Below are positions 1-6,597 of a stretch of DNA of 22,128 nt, piece after piece. The stretch comes from a virus, in the IMG/VR virus record IMGVR_UViG_3300035698_015702, positions 1 to 22,128 of that record; one strand, written 5' to 3'. Every line of letters begins with the position of its first letter. Position 1 is the first letter of the stretch. Position numbers and translations under genes: made by a program. The notes below the pieces were generated by a model. The model searched no databases. It had not been told where the DNA came from and saw only the letters and a list, made by a program, of their open reading frames with translations.

Positions 1-822
1 CAGCCAGTCCGCGAACTGCGCGCCGATCTGGTTGCGCAACGCTTGCTGTTCCTGCTGCAGCTTGTTGATTTCGTCGCCCGCCGCGCGGGTCTTTTCGATC
101 AGGTCACCATCAACCACGATGCCGGCGTCACGCGCGGCCTGCGCATAATCGTCCATGCCCTGTTTGCCGTGGCGCAGCAGGTTGACCAGCGCCGCGCCCT
201 CGCTGTCGAAGGCCTTGAAGGCGATGCGCAACTGTTCCTGTTCCGATTCCGCGCCCTTGATGGACTCGGCCAGGTCGCCCATGACGTCGCTGGCGCTGCG
301 CGTCGTGCCGTCGGCGTTACGCACGGCAATGTTGTATTGCTCCAGAATGCCTTTCAGTTCACCGCTACCTTGCGCGGCCTCCCCCAGTCGCCGGGTGAAC
401 CGCTGGAATGCAATGTCCAGCGTGCCGGATGCCACGCCCACCTGTTCGGCAGCGAAGCGCAGTTCCTGCAATCGCTCGACGCCGATGCCCAGCTTGTCGG
501 CGGTGTTGGCCAGGTTGGAGAATTCGTCGACCGCCACCCGCGCCGCATCCAGCGCCGCGTTCGCGGCAAGCGTCGCGGCACCCAGCGCGGCGCCGACCCC
601 CACGGCAATCGGACCCAGCCCGCCTAGCGCCCCGCCGAAACGACCCGTCACCGTCGCAAGGCTTTTCATCTCCGAATCGAACTGGCGCGTGAACTTCTGC
701 AGCGGCTTCTGCATCTTGTCCGTGCCTTGCCGCACCTTCGCATTGGCACGATCCAGGCCACGGGACAGGCCGCGCACGTCGGCTTCCAGCTTGACGACAA
801 GGGTTTCCAGGGTATCGGCCAT
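1..822 (-). CDS. Phage tail tape measure protein (N-terminal part, runs off window)
   Basis: The visible 274 residues form the start of a tape measure protein, which sets tail length and passes through the tail tube. The N-terminus (MADTLETLVVKLEADVRGL...) is a charged helical region with coiled-coil character. Residues about 65-95 are a Gly/Ala-rich hydrophobic stretch. A segment resembling the TP901 tape-measure core follows (residues about 95-200, with FSNLANTADKLGIGVERLQ), and the visible part ends in a Gln/Glu-rich helix. The start at 822 is chosen because GAAGGA lies about 6 bases upstream. The frame has no stop down to base 1, so the C-terminus lies outside. Its position directly after the tail assembly chaperones is the standard siphovirus order, interrupted here by an opposite-strand gene. 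Confidence 0.9.
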   Translation of the reverse strand, partial: MADTLETLVVKLEADVRGLSRGLDRANAKVRQGTDKMQKPLQKFTRQFDSEMKSLATVTGRFGGALGGLGPIAVGVGAALGAATLAANAALDAARVAVDEFSNLANTADKLGIGVERLQELRFAAEQVGVASGTLDIAFQRFTRRLGEAAQGSGELKGILEQYNIAVRNADGTTRSASDVMGDLAESIKGAESEQEQLRIAFKAFDSEGAALVNLLRHGKQGMDDYAQAARDAGIVVDGDLIEKTRAAGDEINKLQQEQQALRNQIGAQFADWL

Positions 823-876
823 GGAGATTCCTTCGGTGGTTCAGTGATGTGGTGGACGGGCAGGGCCGTGTTCCGG

Positions 877-905
877 GTGACGGAACGGACAGGCGGGTCT
901 AAACT
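877..905 (+). promoter_or_regulatory. Possible sigma70-like promoter for the opposite-strand membrane gene
   Basis: GTGACG (877-882) and TAAACT (900-905) are separated by 17 bases, about 30 bases upstream of the ribosome binding site of the gene at 936. The match to the -35/-10 consensus is only moderate. The main support is that this gene faces against the tail operon and therefore needs its own promoter. Confidence 0.35.
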
Positions 906-935
906 TCCTCGCATTCAATGGTTGCGGAGGGAAAA

Positions 936-1331
936 ATGCTTTACGTGCTGTGTGCGACGACGTCGATTTGCGGCTTCGTAGGTGTGGCGGGCGTCGGTGT
1001 CGCGCTGGCCATCCTGCCTTGGGACATTATCCTTGACGGGGCCATCCGGAACCCGCTGAGCTTCTTCACGCTCGCGGCGGGGGGCGCGGTCCTGTTCGCG
1101 TTGTTGCCGATCAGCCTGACCGCCATGGTCGTCGGAACGCTCGGTCTGCGTATTGCGTGGCGGGACGAGGATCAGAACCGGCGGGCACCCCGACATGAAA
1201 CGGGAATGCCGAAGCCGACCACGCTGGATGACATAGTGGTCAATCCTGAAATGGAAGACCGCCGGAAAGCGAAAGGCCCGGCCAACACGAAGCCAGCCGA
1301 GCCCCATCTGAACCCCCGAAACGAGGGCTGA
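936..1331 (+). CDS. Small two-helix membrane protein, moron-like
   Basis: This 131-aa protein is read against all neighbouring tail genes. I chose the ATG at 936 over the in-frame ATG at 918 because GGAGG sits 6 bases before it. Two hydrophobic segments are visible: residues about 5-32 (LCATTSICGFVGVAGVGVAL onward) and about 43-70 (FFTLAAGGAVLFALLPISLT onward). A hydrophilic, charged tail of about 60 residues follows. The topology suggests an inner-membrane protein, but I recognise no family. Its placement between chaperone and tape measure genes, with its own ribosome binding site and a possible promoter, fits a moron: a cargo gene expressed from the prophage. Such genes sometimes act in superinfection exclusion or host fitness; that role is inference. 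Confidence 0.65.
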   Translation: MLYVLCATTSICGFVGVAGVGVALAILPWDIILDGAIRNPLSFFTLAAGGAVLFALLPISLTAMVVGTLGLRIAWRDEDQNRRAPRHETGMPKPTTLDDIVVNPEMEDRRKAKGPANTKPAEPHLNPRNEG

Positions 1332-1373
1332 TCAGCCTGACGAACCAATGAAATTCACATGGACGACTGACCG

Positions 1374-1640
1374 TCACGCATCGCGCTTGACCGACGGCCC
1401 GTCCGGGTATCTGGCCTGCATTTCCTTCGTCCATTTGAACAGGTCGCGCTTTTCCTGCTTCGTCATCTTGCTGTGACCTGAACCGACAGGGGCGGAGGCT
1501 GCCAGCATGTCGGCGCGGCCCTTCATCGCGGCATGGAATTCGCGATAGGTGGCTGACCAGAAGGTGTCGGGCGTCCAGTTCAGGACACCCAGCGCCAGCT
1601 GCAGCCATTGCCCCCAGGGGGTCAGGCGGGCGGAGGGTTT
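1374..1640 (-). CDS. Tail assembly chaperone, second frame (GT-like extension, DUF2376/TIGR02216 type)
   Basis: The frame ends at 1374 and encodes a short protein with the W-x-x-W...AL..L..TPDTFW..T..E pattern of the small tail chaperones found beside gene-transfer-agent-type tail genes (DUF2376). It has no ATG, GTG or TTG between its upstream stop (1665-1667) and the conserved Trp residues. It lies in the -1 frame relative to the preceding chaperone ORF, and the slippery heptamer at 1634-1640 joins the two. If shifted there, the fused product is about 205 aa: 119 codons of the first ORF plus 86 of this one. This mirrors lambda G/GT, where the fusion protein chaperones the tape measure and recruits tail tube subunits. 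A rare start codon (for example CTG at 1625) is the alternative. Confidence 0.75.
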   Translation of the reverse strand, partial: KPSARLTPWGQWLQLALGVLNWTPDTFWSATYREFHAAMKGRADMLAASAPVGSGHSKMTKQEKRDLFKWTKEMQARYPDGPSVKRDA

Positions 1641-1990
1641 TCCGGGTCTTCGCTTTCCTGCTGTTCATCTTCGTGGGCGTCTTCGGCTTCGTCGGCGCCG
1701 GTGAACGACAGCACGATGCACTTGCGCACGGCGACGAAACAGCCATCGATATCGACCATGAGGCAGGTGCCCAGGAACTCCCGGTCCAGCGTGCCGGCGG
1801 AAAGCGCCTCCAGCGCCATGACGATGTGCGTCGTGCGCGGACGATCCAGCACGCGCGCCAGGTCGCTGATGCCGATCGCCATCATGTCCTCCATGACGGC
1901 CAGGCGTGACAGGGTCGCCACCAGGACGGCCTCACGGCCGCCCACGGTGACTTTAACCGCACCCCGTTGCGGATTTGCCTCCCCGCCCAC
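1622..1990 (-). CDS. Tail assembly chaperone, first frame (GTA gp10-like, TAC_11 type)
   Basis: This 122-aa protein matches the pattern of the gene-transfer-agent gp10 family: an N-terminal ANPQRG, short beta strands (AVKVTVGGREAVLV), then a helical LSRLAVMEDMMAIGISDLARVL motif. The C-terminus is acidic and proline-rich (EDEQQESEDPENPPPA). The start is a GTG at 1990, two bases after the stop of the major tail protein gene; no strong ribosome binding site is evident, so translation is probably coupled. As the G-like partner of the frameshifted fusion, it is expected to keep the tape measure protein soluble and guide tail tube assembly. The acidic low-complexity tail contains the slippery heptamer. 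Confidence 0.8.
   Translation of the reverse strand: MGGEANPQRGAVKVTVGGREAVLVATLSRLAVMEDMMAIGISDLARVLDRPRTTHIVMALEALSAGTLDREFLGTCLMVDIDGCFVAVRKCIVLSFTGADEAEDAHEDEQQESEDPENPPPA
1634..1640 (-). promoter_or_regulatory. Candidate -1 ribosomal frameshift site (A AAC CCT)
   Basis: In the mRNA the codons of the first chaperone ORF read ...GAA AAC CCT CCG CCC GCC TGA. The last base of GAA plus AAC CCT gives A AAC CCT, a perfect X XXY YYZ heptamer in the correct frame. Slipping back one base gives AAA CCC and enters the open downstream frame three codons before the zero-frame stop. A CCCCC/GGGGG-containing segment lies just downstream and could form secondary structure. Confidence 0.7.
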
Positions 1991-1992
1991 GA

Positions 1993-2418
1993 TCAGGACG
2001 CGGCCGTGAAGGTGATGGCGCCGCCCGACTGCAGGCTGACGGAAAACTCGACAGCGCCGTCGTGCTCGCCGGTGTATTCCAGCGACGTGACGTGGAACGC
2101 GCCGGCGAAGGTGCCGAAATCGGGAATGAGCAATTCAAAATTGATCATGGCAGCGGCATCGACGGCAGCACTCTTCAAAGCCGTGTCGCCGGCGCCGTCG
2201 TCGGTGAAGACACCGGACCCGCTGACATCCATCGACTGGGTCGCGACCGCGCCCAGCAGCTCGCGCCAGCGGCTGGTCGACTGCTGATCGGTGATGTCGA
2301 TCGGCGCCTTGTTGTGGGTGATTGTCGGGCTGCGCATGCCGCCGATCGTCGCGAACGTTTCCGGGCTGTCGCTGTTGGAAATCTTCAACAGCAGCCCTGC
2401 ACCTGCCTGTGCGGTCAT
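1993..2418 (-). CDS. Phage major tail (tube) protein, TP901-1/GTA gp9 family
   Basis: This 141-aa protein builds the tail tube. It has the features of the TP901-1-type major tail protein family: an N-terminal GLLLKIS and ETFATIGGMRSPTI, a TDQQST segment followed by WRELL, the central GVFTDDGAGDTALK, and a beta-rich C-terminal end (GTFAGAFHVTSLEYTGEHDG). The ATG at 2418 is supported by AGGAGA 6 bases upstream. A strong stem-loop (2465-2493) separates it from the upstream DUF3168 gene, which is notable because tail tube protein is needed in many copies. It is followed directly by the chaperone pair, the usual order. Confidence 0.9.
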   Translation of the reverse strand: MTAQAGAGLLLKISNSDSPETFATIGGMRSPTITHNKAPIDITDQQSTSRWRELLGAVATQSMDVSGSGVFTDDGAGDTALKSAAVDAAAMINFELLIPDFGTFAGAFHVTSLEYTGEHDGAVEFSVSLQSGGAITFTAAS

Positions 2419-2464
2419 GGTCGTCTCCTATGGTTTTCTGTGGGGGATGGGAGGGACAGAAAGC

Positions 2465-2493
2465 GAATACCCTCAGCATCACTGAGGGTATTC
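2465..2493 (-). terminator. Perfect 12-bp stem-loop upstream of the major tail protein gene
   Basis: GAATACCCTCAG and its exact complement CTGAGGGTATTC are separated by a 5-base loop. The element lies in the 85-base gap between the DUF3168 gene and the major tail gene. On the leftward transcript it is followed by GCTTTCTG, too weak a U-run for a confident intrinsic terminator. It may be an attenuator, an RNA-stabilising 5' hairpin or an RNase processing site. Confidence 0.6.
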
Positions 2494-2503
2494 CCCGCGG
2501 CCG

Positions 2504-2914
2504 TCAGGCGGCCTGGGTGGTGATCTCGAACCGGGTCAGGCCGTGCCAGGTCTCGCCGTCGGGGTCGGCCAGCACGGTCTGGAACCGGTGAATGGTCTGC
2601 ACGTGGCTGTGACCGGTGATGGTCAGCGCCTGCCGATGCAGGGTGGCGTAGATGGCGGCCAGCACCTGCTGGGTCTGCTTGCGGCCACCGGTGCGCGACC
2701 AAACATGCAGCGTCAGATCCTCGGTCTGGCCGCGCATCACGGTCGCGTCGAACGGCTGCGCGGTCGGGTCGCCGAACTCGATGAACGGAAACGTCGTCAG
2801 CCCCTCCGGCACCTGGTCATGGATCCGGGTGCTGACCAGGTCGGTGACTGCACTGGCGCCGGTCAGCGCGGTATAGACCGCGGCCTGAACGGCATTCATG
2901 GCTTGGCCGCTCAT
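2504..2914 (-). CDS. DUF3168 tail completion/terminator protein
   Basis: This 136-aa protein belongs by pattern to DUF3168: an N-terminal AVQAAVYTALTGAS, VTDLVSTRIHDQVPEG, FPFIEFGDPTAQPFD, a central LTLHVWSR, helix QQVLAAIYATLH, and a C-terminal GLTRFEITTQ. DUF3168 members (GTA gp8 position, relatives of lambda gpU-type completion proteins) cap the head-proximal end of the tail. The start at 2914 overlaps the stop of the previous gene (ATGA, 2911-2914), implying translational coupling; an internal ATG at residue 6 is the alternative. Confidence 0.85.
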   Translation of the reverse strand: MSGQAMNAVQAAVYTALTGASAVTDLVSTRIHDQVPEGLTTFPFIEFGDPTAQPFDATVMRGQTEDLTLHVWSRTGGRKQTQQVLAAIYATLHRQALTITGHSHVQTIHRFQTVLADPDGETWHGLTRFEITTQAA

Positions 2915-3333
2915 GGTGCGGCCCCGGCGTTGTCTTTGGCCGCTTCCTTCGCGGCAGCCTTCACCGCCCGGCGGATGCGCCCGACGATGCGCTTTTTCAG
3001 TATCCGGTAGGCCGGGAACAGAAACGGTCGCGCGGTGGTGCCGGGATGGTCTGGCCGGTTCTTGCCGCCGCCCTTGGTCCCGAACTCGACGAAGCGGGCA
3101 TATAACAGGTCGCTGCCGACATTCGCCGACAGGCCGTCGGGCGCGATCTCGGCACGGATGGAGGTTTTCAGGTCGCCGCTGGCGGACGGGGCCAGCGCCC
3201 GCGCCGCATCGGCCAGTTCCCGCGCGCCCTTGGCGATGGCCTTGCGCACCTTGTCGGCGCCGTTGTGCGGCAGCGCCTTCAGTTTCAGCTCCAGCCGTTT
3301 GCGGTTCAGAATGCTTGCCTGTGACCGCGCCAT
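2911..3333 (-). CDS. HK97 gp10 family tail component
   Basis: This 140-aa basic protein has the HK97 gp10 signature: an N-terminal Lys/Arg-rich helix, DAARALAPSASGDLKTSI, then LLYARFVEFGTKGGGKNRPDHPGTTARPFLFPAY near the middle to end, split here only by description. The family acts at the head-tail interface or tail terminator and is always found between head closure and DUF3168 genes. The start ATG at 3333 shares one base with the upstream stop (TGATG). The C-terminal 30 residues are Lys/Ala-rich and probably helical. Confidence 0.88.
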   Translation of the reverse strand: MARSQASILNRKRLELKLKALPHNGADKVRKAIAKGARELADAARALAPSASGDLKTSIRAEIAPDGLSANVGSDLLYARFVEFGTKGGGKNRPDHPGTTARPFLFPAYRILKKRIVGRIRRAVKAAAKEAAKDNAGAAP

Positions 3334-3680
3334 CAGGTGGCCACTCCGCTTTCGGCGATGATCATCATGAACTGGGGCCGGGGCCCGCCGTCGTGGATCT
3401 CCCGGATGTTCAGCGCCTTGTTGCCGTTGCTGGTCCAGACCAGGCGGGCCGATGCATCGAAATCCAGGCGCGTCCGGATGGTGACGCGATAGCGCAGGGC
3501 GAACTCGACCCGCCCGGCCTCGACGCCTTCGCTGCCGGTGATCGGTTCCACCGCCCCCCATACGGTCGCGACGGTCGCCCAGGCCTTCGTGAACCCGCCC
3601 TGGCCGTCGGCAGCATTGTTCTGGCTTTCGATGCGCACCCGCTGATCCAGCAGGCCGGGCTGTGCCTTCGGGCCGCGCAT
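3333..3680 (-). CDS. Phage head closure / head-tail adaptor protein
   Basis: This 115-aa protein resembles the head-tail joining family of SPP1 gp16/HK97 gp7 type: LDQRVRIESQN near the N-terminus, DGQGGFTKAWATVATVWGAVEP, then EVEF-like RVEFALRYRVTIRTR, and a C-terminal NIREIHDGGPRPQFMMIIAES. Such proteins form the ring that closes the portal channel after packaging. The ATG at 3680 overlaps the upstream stop by one base (TGATG), the same junction as at its downstream end. It sits exactly where expected in the connector gene series. Confidence 0.85.
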   Translation of the reverse strand: MRGPKAQPGLLDQRVRIESQNNAADGQGGFTKAWATVATVWGAVEPITGSEGVEAGRVEFALRYRVTIRTRLDFDASARLVWTSNGNKALNIREIHDGGPRPQFMMIIAESGVAT

Positions 3681-4300
3681 CAGGTGTGAACCCTGTAAGG
3701 CGCGATCAGACGTTCGACGCCGTGCGGCAGGACGCTGATGACCTGTCCCGTCACCACGGACGGCCGCTTGTCGTACCAGGTCGCCACCAGCTGCTGCGCC
3801 GCCAGCCGGATGTTGCGGGGCAGGTTGGCCGCCGTGGCACCGTACCCGGCGACAAAGGTGACGGTGATCGCGTTGCGGACATCCTGCACGGCGGGCCACG
3901 ACTGGCCGGATTTCAGGCTGATGATGCCCGGCTCCGACGCGGTGTCGACGGCATAGACGGACGTCGCCAGCGTCTGGCTGTCGCCCTGGCCGTCCAGATA
4001 CGTGATCGACGTCACCGACTGCAACGGCGGCAACGGCACGCGGATCCCGGCATAAGGGTCGTTCCACCGCTCGCAGGGGAAATCATCCAGCGCCAGCGTC
4101 CAGGTCTGGTCCAGCAGGGCACGGCCCAGCACGCCGTTGCGGCCATCCAGGTGGTCCGCCGCCGCCGCGATCAGCCCGTCGATCATGTCGTCGTCGTCGG
4201 AAATGTCGACCCGCAGATAATTCTTCATGTCGGCGGTGCTGATCAGCGCAGCCGGATCCACGGTGCGGGTCAGGCGGCTGGGGGAAAACGGGTCATACAT
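3680..4300 (-). CDS. Head-tail connector protein, phiE125 gp8 / gp6-like family
   Basis: This 206-aa protein fits the phiE125 gp8/HK97 gp6-like connector pattern. Residues about 18-60 (ALISTADMKNYLRVD...DDDMIDGLIAAAADHLDGRNG) form the typical N-terminal helical pair. They are followed by LDQTWTLALDDFP, then a proline-rich PLPPLQSVTSITYLDG. The C-terminal part contains ITVTFVAGYG and a helix preceding LVATWYDKRPSVV. It would form the ring directly under the portal. The start at 4300 overlaps the end of the upstream gene by 8 bases. Confidence 0.87.
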   Translation of the reverse strand: MYDPFSPSRLTRTVDPAALISTADMKNYLRVDISDDDDMIDGLIAAAADHLDGRNGVLGRALLDQTWTLALDDFPCERWNDPYAGIRVPLPPLQSVTSITYLDGQGDSQTLATSVYAVDTASEPGIISLKSGQSWPAVQDVRNAITVTFVAGYGATAANLPRNIRLAAQQLVATWYDKRPSVVTGQVISVLPHGVERLIAPYRVHT

Positions 4301-5147
4301 CGGCGGAATCCAGGGCAGAGGCAGCGGGCGGCGTCAGGCTGTCCAGCAGCGGGCGATGCCACGGCCAGAAGTCACCGCCGGCGATTTCGTCGGGCGACCA
4401 CTGCGCCATCGTCAGATGCGCGAACCACCATTCACGGTCAGGGGTCACGGGAGTGCTTTCACCGTGGTAGCGCACCGGCCAAGCCATGCTGCCCCGATCC
4501 ATCACGTTGACCGGCACCCCGGCCAGAGTGGCATCGACGGCACTGTTGCTGTTCCAGGTCACGACATGGCGCGCCATGGCCAGCGCCTCCGACAGGCTGC
4601 CGTGCAGCCGCTCGGCATGCGTCGGCGTCGGCATCGACAGGTCATCCGGGTGCGGGCGGAACTTCACCGGCCCCAGCTGCGCCAGCTCGCGCGCCGTTTC
4701 ATCCAGCCAGCCCATGTAGTCCGGACAGGTATCCAGCGCCGCGTCGCCGCGCACCTGGCCCATGATGACTGCCGGACCGCCGGACCGGGCACGCCACGGC
4801 TTAAGGTGGTGGCGCATCAGATCGCGGCGCCGTATCGCCGCCGGTGACGGCGTCCACTGCGGAAACAGCGCATGCCCGTTCAGCCCGTTCCAGCCGATCG
4901 ACGTCCACGACAGCCGGTCGCCGATGTAGCCGCGCTCCATGACCATGGTCGGCAGGATATCGACCAGCGCGCGGCCGATGCGCCAGCCCCAGCAGATCGC
5001 GAAATCCGCATCGTTCAGGTCATTGGCGAAATCGGTTTCCGGACAGGTCACGACATCGATGCCGTGCCGGGCCAGCCCGGCAGTGACACCGGCAGCGGTC
5101 AGCGCGTGATGCGGCAGGCCCCGGCGCATGACGAATACTGCTTTCAT
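4293..5147 (-). CDS. Glycosyltransferase-like protein (capsule-synthesis type C-terminal motif)
   Basis: This 284-aa protein is not a classical virion gene. Residues 164-167 are RPHP, and residues 199-213 are NSNSAVDATLAGVPV. This pair (R-x-H-P then S..G.DA.LAG.PV) is the nucleotide-sugar-binding layout of KpsC/KpsS and CDP-glycerol-type GT-B enzymes. The N-terminal half has a Rossmann-like MKAVFVMRRG start and ERGYIGDRLSWTSIGWNGLNG (residues 71-91, a conserved-looking block). I infer a transferase acting on a surface or virion glycan; the substrate cannot be read from sequence. The start at 5147 is one base after the methyltransferase stop; longer in-frame starts run into that gene. It follows a methyltransferase and a DUF115-like gene, forming a non-structural cassette inside the head module. 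Confidence 0.6.
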   Translation of the reverse strand: MKAVFVMRRGLPHHALTAAGVTAGLARHGIDVVTCPETDFANDLNDADFAICWGWRIGRALVDILPTMVMERGYIGDRLSWTSIGWNGLNGHALFPQWTPSPAAIRRRDLMRHHLKPWRARSGGPAVIMGQVRGDAALDTCPDYMGWLDETARELAQLGPVKFRPHPDDLSMPTPTHAERLHGSLSEALAMARHVVTWNSNSAVDATLAGVPVNVMDRGSMAWPVRYHGESTPVTPDREWWFAHLTMAQWSPDEIAGGDFWPWHRPLLDSLTPPAASALDSADV

Positions 5148-5148
5148 G

Positions 5149-5769
5149 TCAGTTGCACCGGAACAGGAACACGACGTCTGGATCGTTCCAGCGTTGCCGC
5201 ACATAGGGCAGCCGCTCGACGTGCGCGAACACGGTCTGCAGACGCGCCTGCCACCATTCCGGCGGCCGTTGTGTCAGGTGCAGGTCGGCGCCCATGTGCT
5301 GTGACACATGATTCGCGATCAGGAACACTGCCGTGTCGGTGACCGCGTCGATCACCTGCAGCGCCGCGTCAATGGCGGTCTCCGGCAGGTGCTCCATGAC
5401 GTCAATGCACATGCCCAGTTCGAACCGTCGGCCCAGTTCCCGCAGATCCTGAATTGCCGTCGCCGTGAAGTGTGCGCCGTACCGCGCACGAATTTCCGGG
5501 TCCATGCCGTCGACCAGGTCGATGGCCTTGGCGTTGATGCCATTGTCGCGCAGGTGCGCGAACAGCCGCCCAGTGCCACAGCCAATGTCCAGGACCGAAG
5601 ACGGATTCGGCGGAAACATGTCGCGATGGTTTCGCCACAGGTCCAGCCCGTGGCGCCCGTGGCATGCCTTGCGGTAGGCCAGTGACTTCCAGACCTCGGC
5701 ATATTTCGCCCGCTCGGTTTCAATGCTGGGTTCGGCTTTTGCCGGGCCGGTCTGGACTGTGTCATCCAT
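5149..5769 (-). CDS. Class I SAM-dependent methyltransferase
   Basis: This 206-aa protein carries motif I, VLDIGCGTGRLF, at residues 59-70, then an acidic strand end (AKAIDLVDGMD), and the post-motif MCIDVMEHLPE typical of small-molecule or glycan methyltransferases of the UbiE/Methyltransf_11 type. No target-recognition region or DPPY/NPPY motif for DNA is seen, so a sugar, lipid or protein substrate is likelier than DNA. GGAG lies 7 bases before the ATG at 5769. It sits between the DUF115-like gene and the glycosyltransferase-like gene with gaps of 13 and 1 bases, implying joint expression and possibly a shared glycan-modifying task (inference). Confidence 0.8.
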   Translation of the reverse strand: MDDTVQTGPAKAEPSIETERAKYAEVWKSLAYRKACHGRHGLDLWRNHRDMFPPNPSSVLDIGCGTGRLFAHLRDNGINAKAIDLVDGMDPEIRARYGAHFTATAIQDLRELGRRFELGMCIDVMEHLPETAIDAALQVIDAVTDTAVFLIANHVSQHMGADLHLTQRPPEWWQARLQTVFAHVERLPYVRQRWNDPDVVFLFRCN

Positions 5770-5782
5770 GGCGTTCTCCGGT

Positions 5783-6382
5783 TCAGAACAGGGTTTCAAG
5801 GGGGGCGAAGGGAAAGGCGGTGACCGCCGAACCCGGTGTCGCGTTGATGATCTCGACCCCGGCCGGCAGGGTCGGGGGGATGCTGTCGAAGGCGCGGACC
5901 CAGCGGGCCAGCGCGTCCGGCGGGGCATTGTTCAGGCCCGGCGGATGATCGCCGTGCCAGTGCGCCTGGCCATCATCGCCACGGCGCATGTCGTACCCGA
6001 CCAGCACGATCCGGGCGGCGCCGGTGTGCAGGGCCAGGTTCACCGCCTGGTAACCGCTGTTCCCGCCGCTGTGGATCAGGGCCGGGTCCAGGCTCAGACC
6101 GGGCTCATGCAGCAGCGCGATGCGGTGAATGCCGGGCCAGCGGGTGCAGGCCCGTGCATCCTGACTGACCCGCAGGCCGGTGAAGTCCGGCAGGCCGTCA
6201 TGCAATGCCCACCACGTCAGGTCGCAGGCATACAGGATATCCAGCGGCAGGCGCCGCCAGGCTTCGTTGACGCCGATCAGCCGGGCTTTGCCGGTGGCTT
6301 GCGCTTCGCGGCAGGTTTCCGCCGCGGCTTGCGTGAAGCCGGGGCCGGAGGCGATGCAGATGACGGTGCCGCCGGGCCAGAG
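5783..6382 (-). CDS. DUF115-like conserved phage protein ('norphogenetic'-type, GYDM motif); start unresolved
   Basis: The frame encodes TVICIASGPGFT near its N-terminus, then LIGVNEAWR, LYACDLTWW, LSLDPALIHSGGNSGYQAVN, IVLVGYDM, HWHGDHPPGLNN and a C-terminal INATPGSAVTAFP. This is the pattern of a protein family common in siphophage head modules, related to DUF115/MptE-like Rossmann proteins. The function is not established; the fold and SGP/GGNSGYQ motifs suggest nucleotide or sugar-nucleotide binding. No ATG, GTG or TTG exists in this frame upstream of the conserved region, back beyond 6597. It is in the -1 frame of the overlapping 106-aa ORF. The boundary 6382 marks the first Trp-Pro-Gly block (LWPGGT), not a proven start. 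Confidence 0.7.
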   Translation of the reverse strand, partial: LWPGGTVICIASGPGFTQAAAETCREAQATGKARLIGVNEAWRRLPLDILYACDLTWWALHDGLPDFTGLRVSQDARACTRWPGIHRIALLHEPGLSLDPALIHSGGNSGYQAVNLALHTGAARIVLVGYDMRRGDDGQAHWHGDHPPGLNNAPPDALARWVRAFDSIPPTLPAGVEIINATPGSAVTAFPFAPLETLF

Positions 6383-6597
6383 TCCGGCGACGGCGCGACC
6401 GGGTCGGTCTGGCCATTCCCCGCTGTGCCCGCCCCTTCGTCGTCCGGGGCAGGGGCCAAAGGGTCGGCAACGCCCTCCCGGATCAGGGTCGCAGCATCCG
6501 TCGGATGCACGTCCTGTTCGCCGGGTTCGAAGATGACACCATGGATCTGGCCATTCGGCACATGATTGAACGGACGCTTCACATTGATGCGGGTCAT
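6277..6597 (-). CDS. Small hypothetical phage protein with Pro/Lys-rich tail
   Basis: This 106-aa ORF begins with MTRINVKRPFNHVPNGQIHG, followed by VIFEPGEQDVHPTDAATLIREGVADPL. That layout recalls small phage proteins encoded near the capsid genes whose role is unknown. The rest is low-complexity: Asp/Pro/Ala-rich, then a basic SRKPRRKPAAKRKPPAKPG end. The last 100 bases overlap the DUF115-like frame, where codon use clearly favours the other frame. The tail may therefore be a by-product, or the ORF may normally be read through a -1 shift. GAGGAA lies 8 bases upstream of the ATG at 6597. Confidence 0.6.
   Translation of the reverse strand: MTRINVKRPFNHVPNGQIHGVIFEPGEQDVHPTDAATLIREGVADPLAPAPDDEGAGTAGNGQTDPVAPSPDSGPAAPSSASPPAPASRKPRRKPAAKRKPPAKPG
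6457..6463 (-). promoter_or_regulatory. Candidate slippery heptamer (C CCT TTG) in the 106-aa ORF
   Basis: In the frame of the 106-aa ORF the codons are GAC CCT TTG GCC. The last C of GAC plus CCT TTG forms C CCT TTG, an X XXY YYZ heptamer in phase. A -1 slip gives CCC TTT and enters the open frame of the DUF115-like gene, which would yield a fusion of about 271 aa. A heptamer like this can arise by chance over this many codons, so this is only a candidate. Confidence 0.35.

Noticed and set aside
1240-1746. 168-aa minus-strand ORF spanning both tail chaperone frames
   Set aside because: Its sequence lacks any chaperone feature, and the two overlapping frames carry recognisable family patterns; this is the third-frame shadow.
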